A stretch of 64,000 nt of DNA. Origin: Corella eumyota. Its lineage: Eukaryota > Chordata > Ascidiacea > Phlebobranchia > Corellidae. The stretch is taken from contig OY720101.1 of the NCBI GenBank assembly GCA_963082875.1, positions 5,332,001 to 5,396,000 of the forward strand, in the 5' to 3' direction. The notes beneath the pieces are model-generated. The model was given only the letters and a program-made list of their open reading frames with translations. It had not been told where the DNA came from and made no database searches. Position 1 is the first letter of the stretch. The number at the start of each line of letters is the position of its first letter. This document shows, in pieces, positions 36,970-49,531 of this stretch. The position numbers were made by a program, and so were the translations under genes.

Positions 36970-38440
36970 TGAATACCTAAGAAAAGAGATATTCTTTATT
37001 TTTACTAGTTTCGCACCAAGTATACTTTGACGTCGTATTTATGACTTAAAAAACTTAAATTTTCAAAAAAGTTAAAAACATATTGTAAATAAAAATATTT
37101 AAAAATGAAAAGTTTAAACATTTTAAAATTTCAATTTTTAATTTGACTAACTTTGTCACCAATATACGATCAATTTCACAAATTAAAAAAAAAACGATTT
37201 TTAGGATATTAAATTTACTTTCCTGTAACAACTGTCATTTCTGAAATACTAATAAAAAATATTAAAATCTACAAAAAGTATGGACATATTACTAAAATAG
37301 TTCTTAAAATTTAAAATTATTTGTTTTACTAGAGCGCATTTGTTAAGCTGAAATATAAAATATTTGAACGGATTTCGTGTTGACTAAATCTGGCCCCAAT
37401 TGAACCTATGACATCATGTTTAAATAAAATGTAGTAACTACAAAGAGTTAAAAAAATTAAATCTTAAACTTTCTTTAACCCTAACAGACTAAGTAACGTA
37501 AGGAACTAAATCCAAAAATAATATTTAAATTTATTAATATTCGTGAACGTTATGGACATATTTCATAAAAATCTCCGTTTCCTGAAAATTAAAATGAGTT
37601 TATTTGTTTAAAGCACGTTTGTATAAATTAAATACTTGATAAAGACGATCGTAAGTATTTAATAACAAAACAGTTCGAACGAATTTTTGATTTTACTTTT
37701 TTGGACTTCAAACGAACCTGTGACGTCATATTTATATACAATCCAATACAAAAATTAAATTTATTTTTCAGATTTTGAATTGAGTTAACCATAATACTCG
37801 TAGTGACGTAAGAAAATAAATTTCAAAATACTTATATTTATAAAAGTTATGGACATATTACATAAATATTGCTAATTTTTTTAATTTAAAATTAGTAGTT
37901 TAATTTTAAACGTATGTGTCTAATTTAAATACCTAATAAAAAAATTCGTAAAAATATTAAAAAAACAAAAAAGTTACAGCGATTTTTTGGTTGGACTTAT
38001 TTGCCCTTAACTGACCTTATGACGTCATATGCATAGGTAAATTTTGGCATAAAATTTTCAACAACTTTTTTTTCAGATTTGAAATTGTATTTAATATATT
38101 AATCGCTGCGGAAGTAATTGACCAAATTTTAAAATAATAGTAAAAAATATAGATTTTCATAAAAGGGCATATTACATAAATATCGCTAATTTTTAAAATT
38201 CAAATTTAATAGTTTTATTTTAACAGTATGAGGGTAACTTAAATACTAGATAAAGAAATTCGTAAAATCATTTAAAAAAAATTTGGATTCGAATTATTTG
38301 CCCTTAGCTGAGCTTTTGAGATCATATGTGTATGTAATTTTTGGATAAAATTTTCGAAAATAAATTTCAGTTTCTAAATTCGATTTAATATAACGCAAAT
38401 AGTTTAATTTGAACTGTATTTGTCCAACTTAAATACTAGT
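36970..38440. repeat. Diverged ~300 bp tandem repeat, four to five copies
   Basis: Two landmarks recur in order. The first is a palindromic TGACGTCAT-like core preceded by a short C-rich stretch and followed by an AT-rich tail, near 37,030, 37,406, 37,722, 38,020 and 38,316. The second is a TATGGACATATTACATAA-like motif near 37,290, 37,552, 37,852 and 38,167. Spacing is about 295-375 bp. Each unit also has a TTCAGATTT-like stretch and a run resembling AAATACTTGATAAAG. Copies are quite diverged, and no open frame, terminal repeat or poly-A tail was seen. It may be a minisatellite/satellite patch or a tandemly amplified nonautonomous element. Confidence 0.7.
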
Positions 38441-40684
38441 TACAGCCTTTTTTAATATCTTGGAAAAACCTATTATATAACTGATATGTGCTTTCTATAG
38501 GAGTTGTGGAAGACAACATTAAACACTTTTGGCAATCTTTCAAATTGTATTATAAGCATACTAAACGTAATGAAAACTTGTTTTATTTAAATAAAGTAAA
38601 AAAAAATTTGGAAAAGCGTTTTTTTTTGCGTTTTCGGCAAGAGCCTTGTTGTTTTTACCAATTTTGCCCAAAAATCAAAAAAATAACTTTGAACATTTTT
38701 TGCAAAAAAAAGCTTATATTGTGTTATGTAACATCTTAACACCTTCAATTATACGTTTTTATCAAAACTATAGAAAATTATTTTTTTTCAAAACAGCTAT
38801 TTTTTTCTATTTTCTACAAGGGTTAGGATTGGGGCAATAAATAAAACCAATTTCGTTTCTTATATTACAACGCAAAGTGTGCGCGCCCACTAAAGGATTG
38901 CACAAGTTAAATCAATGTACCCGGTTAGAAAAAAGACTTGAATTGCTCAATCGGCACAAAACCCTCAAAAAACAAAAATCAGTCAAGTGAAAATGTAAAC
39001 AAACTTGCTTTGATTTCGGATATCAGATAAACAAATCCTATTTGTGGTTATCGCATTTTTAACTATTTTTGCTTAAGACTTATATACCATTTATTCTATA
39101 AACAGTTTAAATATAAATATTTAAAAGCCTTGTTTTTCCTGTATTAAAATGATAAAATAATAAAGGTAAACATGTTATAAATTGCACACAAAATTTATGC
39201 GATAAATGTTGTATTAACCAAGAGAAAATAGCATCTAAATAATATCAATTTAAGGCAGGATCCAATAAACAAGATAAAAAAAATTAAATCTGATTTTTTT
39301 TTAATTTCTGGACAAAGTTATATATGCATTTGACAATACAAGAACACTTGGTGTTAAAATAAGTCAAAACAAAAAAATTGCTAAAAAAAACTTTTTTTAA
39401 GTTTAAATAATTTTGCGATTTTTTATCTAGAATCCAAATTATTAATATGCGCTTTCAATAATTTCGGTATTAAAAAAATTATCTATGTAATGTAACCAGA
39501 ACTAATATTAATCGTAATATTTAAAAAAATGGTTCATTACGTCACTGCGGCTGTTATCGTGAGTCGATCTTATCTTTCAAAGTATATCTTTCAAATTAAT
39601 ACCAATTATTTAAAAAAAAATTACAAAATTAAATATGCGTATGTCCTTATATGGTTTCTTGATGATAAACAAGTGGTATAACACAACTTGCGTATAAAGT
39701 GTAATAGTCGTACTAAAAACAAAATAAATTTATAAATATGTCTTTTTTATTTTGTAAAAAAAATCCTATATCGCCCAATTTTAGGAACTATTTACGTATC
39801 TCTATAGGAAATTACCAGGTAAACACAAAAGACCCATAATCTCAAAAACTAGCCTAGGGTACTTCTTTCAGCATTACTTGGGGATTTTATAGTAGGTAAT
39901 ATTTACGTACGTTGCATTTGCCCGATTAGGTTGCAAATACAAAGTATTTTAGTTTATTAAATTTGGTAGTCATGACGTCAATCCATTATATTTTTAAGTC
40001 GTACCTGCGTAGTTATATTTTACTTTTTTAACTTTTTAAAAAGTAATATTTTACAAACGGGACTTTTTAACTCTGCTGTTACCTCTTGTATTTAAATTGT
40101 AAAGCACTGTACTTAGGCACCTGGCCCTTTGTAAAGTAATTTTTAGGACCTATACCGTGATAACCTTTTTGGGAAAATGTTTTTTGGGAATATTTTAAAC
40201 CATGGCACTTATAAAAAAAAATATTAAAAGTTATATCAAACATATAGATAAATGTTGTATAAAATTAAAAAATGATTTTAATTATTATAAAGTTTTTTTT
40301 TTATGATTGGCAATTTAAAAATAGCAACTTGAAACTGATCCTGAGGTAATCTACTGCTATTTATTGTAACAATAAAATAAACATAAAGCCTAATTTGTTA
40401 TGCAATTTGCATTACGGAAATCGAATATCGAATTAGGGTTTGTCACTACCTCCATAATCGAACAGATAGACAAAGAACCCGTTTTGAAACAGTTTACGGA
40501 ATGGGGAAGTTGGCATCACAAAAAACCTGTAACCTGAAGGGTGTTTTTTTTATTTTAGGCTTATATTGAAGAACCATTGCCCTTCCCTTATTTTTGATAC
40601 TTTTTAAGCTAACGGTGTGTTTGAGTAAACTTAGTTTAAAAAATTACGATAGGAAACGTTCGAATACGTTCTGTTTCTAACAGA
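38441..40684. other. Intergenic, no gene recognised
   Basis: AT-rich spacer before the KAP gene. Short open stretches at 38,488-38,840 are low-complexity (K/F-rich) and lack family similarity or plausible splice sites. TGACGT-like motifs occur at about 39,540 and 39,972, outside the tandem array. The last ~100 bases are expected to hold the KAP promoter and 5' UTR. Confidence 0.45.
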
Positions 40685-43600
40685 ATGACTGCACAAACAA
40701 AAGGTACAAACTTAAAATCAAAAAAATCAATATATAAAATAGAATTAAAAAATTAAATATAAGATATACATTTGCTTTTGAAAATTAGATATACGGCTTC
40801 TTAATTCCGATGACGGATGTGGTGAATATCTCCCTACTTCAACTTACGCTAAAGTTCTAGCAAGTCAGATTGAAAGAGTTGATACGCCGATTACGTTAGG
40901 TATTTTCGCAAAGTGGGGCAACGGCAAATCGTTTCTGCTCAAGAATATTCAAGGTAAAAAATCGTTTCTGCCTAAGAATATTTAAGGTAAAAAATTATTT
41001 GTGATGAGAAATATTTAAGTAACTAATTACATGAAACTTAAACCAAAATAGCTCAGTTAGATTTTTTTGTTATGAGATGTTAACGTTAAAAGTGTTTTAA
41101 GCAGTCAAAATTATAAAATTATATGATAACAGAATTTGATATTTTTGTTTATATGATAACAGAATTAATATTTTTGTTTGTTTTTAGATATTCTTAAACG
41201 GCCAGCAAAATCACATAAAAATAACTTTTTGTGTCGGAGCGTGAGTTTTTGGACTTTGAGTCTTTCTTTTCTGGCAATATGTATTTTGTTGCTGGTATCC
41301 CCCTTCGAGATAGTTCATATAGATAATACTGAAACCATGCGTGTAGGAATATGCGTCGCCGTGTTGTTTTTGCTCATATTAGTATTACTTCGCTTTTCAT
41401 TCGACGTTCGACTGAAAAAGTACGGAATACGTTTTGGGATGGTCTTGTTATATGCCCGTTTTACCAAGCTTCCAACTTGGAGAAACAAACAAATGGGTAA
41501 TCTTTCGACTACTGAAAATACCGAAGAAAAGAATAAAAACAAGAAGTAAGTATAAAGATAAAAAAATTCAAAAAGCATTTATTTTAAAAATGAACAGTTC
41601 TGCAAACATATACATTTGGTGTTTTTGCTTTTATTTTATTTTAACGTAGTTGATAAACCATTCACGCTAAGTCATAAAAGCCATTGGTATTAAAAGATTT
41701 AGAGAGCTCCACTTTAACATAACCTTACCAAATAGCCTAGAAACAATGTATTTTTTTAAATTTCTTGAATTAAATTTTGGGTACACGTAATTTAATTTTT
41801 TTTTTTATAAAGAAGGTATATTTTTGTCAACTTTAACGCTTGGAAGTACGCTGGCGGTGATAATTTGTGGGCGGCTATTATCCTAGCATTAGCCAACCAA
41901 CTCGAAAAAGAGTTTAGTTCCTTTACAACAAGGCTTTTCCGGTCCCTGAACTTAGACAAAGTACAAAACTATGAGGAATCCGAAACCGGCAAAAATAAAA
42001 ACCACCAACGACCAAGTTTTTTTACGCACTTTTGGAAATATCCTAAACGGCATTGCTACTTTCCTGATCTTTATTGCATTTGTAGCATTACCCTTACGGT
42101 TCTTATTATTCCTGTCTTCGTGTTTGTTGCTATTAATTCTATCCATGTGAAACACAACGGACATGTCGATAAACATGTGAGTAGATTATTCAGCACTTAG
42201 TAACTGTTATAGATGTTTTTACGATAGACTAGGCAATCTTGAATGTAAACATTATATATCGTAAACACATCTTCAAAGTTTTACAAAACTTATCATGTTA
42301 TTTAGAAGGAGAGCATTATTGAACAAAGCATTGCTTGGCTTCCTGCTGGAATTGGGGTAATTTATATTTTGGTGTCGGTCGTATGGGCTTTATACCGTTC
42401 ACAGACTAATCGCCTTGTGGCTGCACTGCAAGGTGTAAGTGCTAATTTAGCGAGTGAATTGGGTTTCATGCACATAGTTCAACAAGAGGTAATTTTTTTA
42501 CCAACTTAATCACTGAATTTAATAATTTTAACGGTCCATCAATAGAAATTCTAAAATAAGTTATTCTTGACAGGTACAATATATGATCGACTTGATATCA
42601 ACAGTTGAATTTATTTACGATGTGAAATATAAAGTTATCATTTCAATTGATGATCTAGACCAAATTTCTACAAACAAAGTAAGAAAATAGTATTTACTAA
42701 TTTGTTTCAACAAATTTTCTTACTTAAAAAAAGTTGTTTGTTAAATTATTGACTTCAAGTTAGTCCCTTACAATGATTAGACCGTAAAATTGTTTTTTAA
42801 AGGCTAATTTGGTTCTGGAAGCTGTTAACATCTTATTAAGTCACCCGCATTCCCCCTTTGTTTCCCTGATTGCTGCAGATTCAAGTATGTCAGTACCTGA
42901 TGCGAACAAAAATAATATCACTCACGAGTATCTTATGAAGATTATAGACGTTCCATTTTGCCCACAAATTGTAAGTAAAACTGTTTCTTAGCCCTTGCAT
43001 TTTATTTGTTATAATAAGATATGTTTAAAAATTCTAGTTTTTCCTATATAATTAGAAAGTCGTTTTCTTCTATTGATCCGTGTTCATACGTAAAGCTGCT
43101 CAAAACTAAAAAATATTTGTTCGAGTCAAATTTTCTCTTCCAGGTAACAGACGTCAACAAAGAAAATTACGTTGCTGGCCTTAACAAGAAAATAGGTTTC
43201 AACGAAAATTACGTTGCTGGCCTTAACAAGAAAATAGGTTTCAACGAAACACAAGCACCAAATTCACAACTTCAAGGTTTGGTTTAATAAGTCTGGTTAA
43301 AAAATAATTAGCGAATAAGACTAAATCAAACATAAAGTTAGTTTATCTTTTACGCTGTTATAAAAAAATGTAAAAATCAAGTGCAATCAAAATACAATCA
43401 TTTCTAAAGATAAAAGCTACTTAAGACAGTTACTTTTAAAAAAAAAATTAGATTTTGGACCTGAATCTCAGGAAAACAAAAATACAGAAGAAACCCTAGG
43501 CAAGATGTACAATATATACAAGTAAGTAAAACTGATTAGACTTTTTAATACAGTGAAACATAACATGCTATTTTTATAAAATTGTGAATTTTTAATAGAG

Positions 43601-44758
43601 AGCATTTGAAAGAGACTGAAGTTGTTAAGCATTTAAGGGGCAATCTTAGAAGCATTAAACGAATATACAACGTAACTTTGTTAACTGCAGCAATGGCGAC
43701 TTACATACCGCCTCAAGTAAGTTAAATTAACATTTATTTTGCTGTAACCTAAGAACAAAAAAAAGAACTTAGTAAATTAAGACAAAAAACCTTTGGTTTA
43801 ATATACTATTTGACCCTCCAAAAATTTAAACTAAACCTTAAAACGAATTTATTTTTAAGTTAACAAGCCCAAGCAATTCATCAGACGTAAACGCCCAAAA
43901 TGCAAATCAAACACAAGTTACTCATTCGATAACAGGTGCTAACAATTATTTAATAATCCAAAATTTGCAAATAAAATAGCTGGTCACAACATTAAGTAAC
44001 CATAAAACTAGCTTTAAAACATTAACAACCCATAAATAGTTTAAAAATACGTTTTGATATACTTTAAATCCAAATAAACAGCGTGTTGTTATCGTTAAAT
44101 AACAAACGTATGAGCCATCATGCCATAACTGTAGTTTAAAACCGTATATAAATAAAATCTGAATTTATTGATTTAGATGACGCTTTTGTCAAGAACTTAG
44201 TTACCTGGGTTATTTTAACCGAGCAGTGGCCTTACAGAGGCATGTTTCTTGTCCGCGCTATAGAAGAAATCGACAACATTAGTAAAGATGACGACTTATT
44301 CACGATCTATGATAGGTAATAAACTAAATTATATCACTCTTATTAAAAAGCAAAAGTTAAATTTGTATGGTTGGTATATTATAGTAAATAGTACTCACAT
44401 ATAGGTTGTAAATTAATAGAAAATAAACAAACAGACTAAAAATATACCAAATTTCTAAATTCTAATTCAAGCTAAACCAATTGATGAATGTTATATTACC
44501 ATATTAATAGACTGTAAAATCGACTTTAAAGCACACTAAAATATACATTAAACCAATTTTAGCTACTTTCTTACCGAGTTCGACCACAACGACAAAACAG
44601 TAAACCATATAGACGGGAATGAAACACACTTTGAAGAATTTATTAAAAAATATCCACTGACAAAGGAAACCTTATTACAGCTTTTTAAATATACGATTAA
44701 TCTCGACCAAGGTTTAAAAAGTTTACTGACCAAGAAAAAGAAAATATTGACAAACTAA
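40685..44758 (+). CDS. KAP-family P-loop NTPase, membrane-inserted (KIDINS220/NKPD1-like)
   Basis: Predicted 697 residues in 13 exons: 40685-40703, 40789-40953, 41188-41545, 41813-42176, 42306-42488, 42574-42678, 42803-42970, 43144-43276, 43452-43521, 43599-43716, 43860-43935, 44177-44315, 44563-44758. All phases agree. Walker A AKWGNGKS lies near residues 47-54 and Walker B KVIISIDDLD near 383-392. FVNFNAWKYAGGDNLW follows at about 185-200, the KAP hallmark. Transmembrane pairs at about 81-98/114-129 and 266-288/313-331 lie between the Walker motifs, as in KAP proteins that anchor the P-loop domain to the inner membrane face. NLRSIKRIYN is the conserved late KAP motif. There are no ankyrin repeats, so it is closer in plan to NKPD1 than to KIDINS220. 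Oddities: a perfect 42-bp in-frame duplication in exon 8, and an alternative open frame overlapping the last exon, so the C-terminus is uncertain. The 6-codon first exon is inferred from phase and ATG only. Confidence 0.85.
40928..40993 (+). repeat. 33-bp tandem duplication of the KAP exon 2 / intron 2 junction
   Basis: The last 26 bases of KAP exon 2 plus its GTAAAA donor are repeated immediately in the intron with a 33-bp period, with three substitutions. The second copy carries a TAA in the exon frame. A weaker third copy may follow to about 41,020. The duplicated donor could compete with the real one; use of the distal site would insert 11 codons including a stop. Confidence 0.75.
43162..43245 (+). 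repeat. Perfect 42-bp in-frame tandem duplication in KAP exon 8
   Basis: Two identical 42-base units encode the same 14 residues twice (E-N-Y-V-A-G-L-N-K-K-I-G-F-N). The lack of any difference implies a recent event. The frame is kept, so the protein gains 14 residues between the Walker B region and the downstream KAP helical segment. Confidence 0.95.
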
Positions 44759-45178
44759 ATCCTCTAATTTCAAACCGATTTAAAAAATTTTAAATTTTGT
44801 ATATATAATCTTTTCATTGAAATTTTTAAACTTTTTGGTAGGCCTATTTTGTATTATCATGTTATTTTTATAAAAAAAAAATCTTACCAAAGCAGACTTC
44901 TTGTTAATCTTATATTTTATAAAAATCAACTTAAAAAACACTACAACGTATTTTTTTAACTCCAACTTTACATTAACCTTTTTAAAAATACTTTTCTTAA
45001 AGTTGCAAATTGCGTAAATTTATTGCTGTATTATACTTAACATGTAAAAATCTATATCAAACTTATAAGTAATTGCTAAAAATAAAATATATTGCACAGT
45101 CCATTGTTTTCTTAATTATATTTCTATATTAAAAGATTTTATTTAAATTATTATTTTACTGGTCTTGCAGTGGAGATA
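44759..45178. other. Convergent 3' spacer between KAP and SCLY
   Basis: About 420 AT-rich bases between two convergent genes. An AATAAA on the minus strand at 45138-45143 lies about 36 bases after the SCLY stop and is a good polyadenylation signal. No signal as clear was seen for the KAP gene. Confidence 0.5.
45138..45143 (-). terminator. Polyadenylation signal for SCLY
   Basis: AATAAA read on the minus strand, a short distance beyond the SCLY stop codon. No other candidate hexamer lies nearer. Confidence 0.6.
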
Positions 45179-47509
45179 TTACTCTTTCAAATCAGTAACC
45201 ACTTTAAACAATTCTTCAAGGACTTTATCGATTTGAGAAACTGTTGTAGTTCTACCGGTCGAAATACGAATCGCGTTTGATGCCAGCTCTTCGCTGATAT
45301 GAAAGTCCAGGAGAACTTGCGAGGGTTTACATTTGTTTGAATGACAAGCAGAACCCGTACTGCACGAAAATCCACTTACATTTTGCAAAATTTTAAAACC
45401 TTAATATTGTTAGAGGTTAAGTTGAAAAATGTTGATAAGCAGTAGCGTTTTGCATAAATTTGCCAAATACTAGACTCAAAGGCCTTATAAGTCGAATATC
45501 TTTATAAAATTTTGTAAAAAGTGTATTTTAAATATTATGTACAAAAAAATTGTTTTAAAGAGCTCATGATTGAAAAATGGAAAACGAAATTTTCTTGTTT
45601 ACCTTCTAAACCTGCTCCAATAAAAGAAACATTACAAGTATTTGGTAATCTGTCAGCAAGCAAACCATTAATGTGAATTTTTTCACCAAATTTATTCTAA
45701 AAAAAAAAAGTAAAAAAAGGTCAATCATAAAACAATTAAAAACTTAATATAGGTTTTAACAAAAATTTATGTAAAATTAAATAAAAAGTACCTTTAATTT
45801 TTCTTCTAAATAGTCTCTCATTTTCCTCATATTTTCCTCATAAACTTTCAAATTTTTATTCACCAATTTTGCAGCACACCCCAACCCTGCAATCATCGGG
45901 GTGTTTTCTGTCCCCGCTCTCCAACCTCTTTCTTGTCCTCCCCCATAAATTAAAGGTTCAAAATGGGTTAAGTTGTTAAGATCATGAACATATAAAGCAC
46001 CAATTCGAGGACCATAAAACTAAAGTAAATTTAAATTTTTTATAACGTAATGTAAAATACAAAAGATAACCAAGTTGTAATGATAGAATAAAGCTTTTTA
46101 ATACAGATTAAGACTTGTTAAAATTAATAAATATTATAAAGAAATTAGTTTTCAAAAAAAAACAATAAAATTAACACCTTAATATTTTATTCAAAAATAA
46201 ACCGAAGAGTAAAACTTACCTTATGTCCCACAATAGTAAGAAAATCCACATTTAAATCAACAACATCAATTGGAATTTTGCCTAGGGTTTGAGCAGCATC
46301 AGTATGTACATAAATAACATTTGACAATTCTTTTTCTTTCTTTTTAACGAGATTAGATATCTCCTTGATTTTCTAGTTGTAAAAATATGTTGTTAATAAT
46401 ATATGTAAAAAGTTTATGACAGATATATTTTGGCTTGTACAAACATATCTGGACTTTACCATTATTGTTCCAGTCTCATTATTTGCCATCATAATTGTAA
46501 CAAGACAAGTGTTTGGCTGGATTGCTTTAACAACATCCAAGGGACAAATATCTCCACTTTTCTTGTTGATTGTAACTTTAGTTACCTCTAAAATAAAAGT
46601 TGTTAATATTTAATTATAAGTTATTTTCACTAAAGAGAAAAAAATTATTAAGCTTTTAATAGTTTAAAAAAATATAAAGCCTATATTTTTGGTGTTTTAG
46701 AAGAAAAATACTTTAAAACAAACACAAAAACATAATTTCTATTTAAATAAATCTAATTTAAAACCAAAATTAATCAATATTTACAAGCTAAGCAAAAAAA
46801 TTTTGGCTTAATTTATGGTTTATAAATTATGCAATGCGTATTATATAAAACACTCTGAAAAAACAAAAATTAAAATCCTTAAATAATTTAAAAACACGTT
46901 TTTTTCACCTGCTTTTCCAGATTTCACAAGATAATTTATTGGGTTCAAAATCGAAGGATGTTCCACTGTTGAAGTCACAATATGGGGAATTCCCATGTTT
47001 ACATGGGGCTCAGCAGGGTTATATTTATGTGCAGTGTTATACATGTTAACACAAGCGTTTATGACCCAGTTGTTTGACTCAGTTCCCCCGGAAGTAAAAA
47101 TTATGTCACTCGGAGGACAGTTAATTGATTTTGAAACCTCGCTTCTTGCTTCTGTGATAAGTTTCTTTGCATTTTGTCCTTATATGTGTTTGGGTGATTT
47201 GATTATATTGTATATAAACATTTTGACACAAAAAATATTTAAAAATTAATTTATATGTACTTTTTAACAATATAAAACGTTTTTTTAACAGTTTAAATAC
47301 ACCTTAAAGATATAAAAAAAAACTTTTTTTTTTAAAATTGTTAGATAAAGAATTAACGTTTTACCTTCTTTGTAATTGCTACTTGGATTACCCCAAGCAT
47401 TTCTTAAAGCTGAACTTATGCAGTCAATTACTTCTTCGGCTAATGGGGTTGTGGCATTGTAATCTAAATAAATCCTAGAATCGTTTTGTTGAGAATTTTG
47501 GATCGACAT
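45179..47509 (-). CDS. SCLY: Selenocysteine lyase (PLP-dependent, NifS-like)
   Basis: Predicted 412 residues, close to human SCLY. It releases selenium from selenocysteine, giving alanine, for selenoprotein synthesis. Seven exons on the minus strand: 47365-47509, 46909-47178, 46460-46587, 46220-46372, 45792-46019, 45603-45696, 45179-45399. The start gives [10 protein letters not shown] then [11 protein letters not shown], the conserved opening of the fold. [17 protein letters not shown] and VHTDAAQ bind the cofactor region. The PLP lysine is the last codon of exon 4 (about K232, in TIVGHK). [26 protein letters not shown] and RLPNTCN follow. The catalytic Cys is about C358 in STGSACHS, where NFS1 enzymes have a longer Cys loop. 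The SACHS context and the FYGPRIGAL segment favour SCLY over mitochondrial NFS1, as does the lack of a transit peptide. No lesions were seen. Confidence 0.95.
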
Positions 47510-48506
47510 TTCTGTTTACAAATCGATATTTGTACACGTGACTTATCAAAATAAGGTGAATCCCCAATTATTTAGGAAACACTTAAACATTTCTAGTAAC
47601 TACTTAAAAAAATTTATTTACATGTAATTTGAAAAAAAAATAAAATATTAGCACATGCAAAACAATTTTAAGTTTTTTATCAGCAAAATAAAAAATTAGC
47701 TAAGTAACTCTAATTGATGTTAAAACCAAATAACGTTACTTTTTACCATAAAATAAATGGACATTGATAATTTAAGGGTAAATAGCACAGTTAATAGCAC
47801 ACTAAATTTTTTTACATTTGCTTGATATTAAAAGTTGATATTCTTATTAAAAAAACAACAGTATGACGCGTCCAAATAAAATGCCTCTACTTGCAAACTT
47901 AGTTTTTTTCTGCAAAATGTTATACCAGTGATTAGTAACGCATGGCAGCCTTTCAACGCTACGCCTAAACAAACTCGAAATTAAAAGCGGTTTTAAAAAT
48001 AAAAAAACTATTTTGTATGATTTCAGTACAATTATCAGTTGAAAATATAATAAGAAACAGTTTGCCATAATTTTTTTAGAAGGTAATGATTGTAAATTCT
48101 ATTTAATTTTGTTGAATAAAATCTGGGAAGTAAACTAAAAAAATCGAATACTAAAATAGTTTAATATTAACAAAACTTTATATTGGTAAAAAGTTGGGTT
48201 AATTGAAGTTTAAATTACCCCAAAGAAGCCAGTAATAAATAATATATATTGACCGTTATATTTTTGCGATATCATTGCAGTCGTACGTCATACATTTGAC
48301 AGATAATTAGTTTTATATCAAAATTTCATTTTAACTTTACCAACTATATTTCGATATGTATTTGTTTTTATTTTAATGGATTTTTTACATTATTGGGTAA
48401 ATGACAATTTAATTTATTTAGGTTCTTTACGTTTTTAGTTTAAGTTAAGTCTCTAAAAAATACCAATTTTGTGGTAAATATTTTATAACCCGTTTAACCC
48501 TATAAA
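47510..48506. other. Divergent spacer between SCLY and SLATT-like 1
   Basis: About 1 kb between two divergent start codons, so it should carry both promoters. It is AT-rich; short GC-richer patches near 47,520 and 48,280 may be promoter elements. No exon or repeat was recognised. Confidence 0.45.
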
Positions 48507-49427
48507 ATGAGTCAAGTAATAATTGGTAAAGATAAAATAACATTTGGAGCGGGATTAAGTGAACAAGATGAAAAAAAGAAAAAGCAGCCATCGTTCTGGA
48601 CAAGAGAAATTAAAGTATTTATTTTACCATTAGCAGCTCTTTAGGCTTTTATATTGGTTTACCAATTGATTATGGATGTATTTATGCTTTACGTATTTAA
48701 ATTAGTAACAATTTTAGTTAAACAATTCAAATGATGTCGACCAGAAAGCCATTTTAATGCAACTACAAGTCCGATTTCAAGTAGGTTTTAACAAATGGAG
48801 AAGACAGGCAAAGTTTTTTAAAGCTTCGAATTTTCTTGTAACAGTTCTTGTTATCATTCTTCAAGTATCTCAGGTATATTAAATTAAAACACATAACCAC
48901 ATGTGAAATTCATACGACAATAAAAAATAAATTCAACATTTGTTACAGGTTATTGTATTCCAAGTACCTCACTTAGAGACCGGCACAAAAACCGCGTTAG
49001 CAACTGTCCTACCAGCCATTACAGGAGCTGTGATAGCATTGCAACTTAAATTTGCTTGGTCAGAAAAGGGAAGCAAATGCAAAAAATGTAAGAATTAAAA
49101 AAAGTAGATGTTTTTAATACTCAACACTATCAACACAGGCCAAAAAATTTGTGCTATAGCAAAAGAAAAAAATGTTGTGTCACCTGAAAATAGGCTAGTC
49201 TGAAGAGAATATTTTAAATTAACTATAAAAGAAACATATGCATCTTAAAATGACTGGTTTTTATTCGATTTTTAGCTGCGAAGCTGTACAAGAAACTTTC
49301 TAGCCACGTTGATTATCGTTTACATATGATGGAAGCAGGTGGACAGTTCACCGACGTACCTAAACTATGGAACTCTGCTTTGGTTAGCGAAGTCCAAGAA
49401 GTACCCGCGTTTTTATCGGCTTATTAA
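48507..49427 (+). CDS. SLATT-like two-transmembrane protein 1
   Basis: Predicted 184 residues in four exons: 48507-48614, 48718-48873, 48949-49087, 49276-49427, with GT-AG sites and intron phases 0, 0, 1. An acidic/basic N-terminus (Q-D-E-K-K-K-K-Q) is followed by a long helix ending K-W-R-R-Q-A-K, then membrane segments at about 73-94 and 103-121 split by a short loop, then Y-K-K-L-S-S-H-V-D-Y-R and a tail ending VPAFLSAY. Two paralogs lie at 60,515-61,661 and 62,395-63,658 with the same last three exons and phases. The layout (helix, two membrane segments, amphipathic helix with Tyr/Arg) resembles SLATT/DUF4231 domains; that assignment rests on pattern, not alignment. Bacterial SLATT proteins are predicted membrane-disrupting effectors; the animal role is unknown. 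Confidence 0.75.
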
Positions 49428-49525
49428 ACATTTTAGTAAAAAAGGGTCGAATCGCAACGTTTACTTATAACAACAAAGTCATCAATAGCAACAATATTTA
49501 AAGTTTAACTAAACTTAACATATTT

Positions 49526-49531
49526 AATAAA
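49526..49531 (+). terminator. Polyadenylation signal for SLATT-like 1
   Basis: Canonical AATAAA about 100 bases downstream of the stop codon, followed by a T-rich stretch. Confidence 0.6.

Noticed and set aside
36970-38440. CRISPR array or terminal-repeat element
   Set aside because: Units are long, diverged and lack exact short repeats with unique spacers, and no terminal inverted or direct repeats were found.
38488-38840. Two overlapping open stretches (83 and 64 residues) after the tandem repeat
   Set aside because: Composition is dominated by K, F, L and N as expected from AT-rich DNA, with no recognisable motif, no paralog and no supporting splice sites.
46995-47249. Plus-strand 84-residue open frame opposite SCLY
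   Set aside because: It is antisense to SCLY exon 2, whose minus-strand reading matches the enzyme throughout.
45179-47509. Mitochondrial cysteine desulfurase NFS1
   Set aside because: The Cys context (SACHS), [10 protein letters not shown] and [16 protein letters not shown] segments fit selenocysteine lyase better, and no transit peptide is present.
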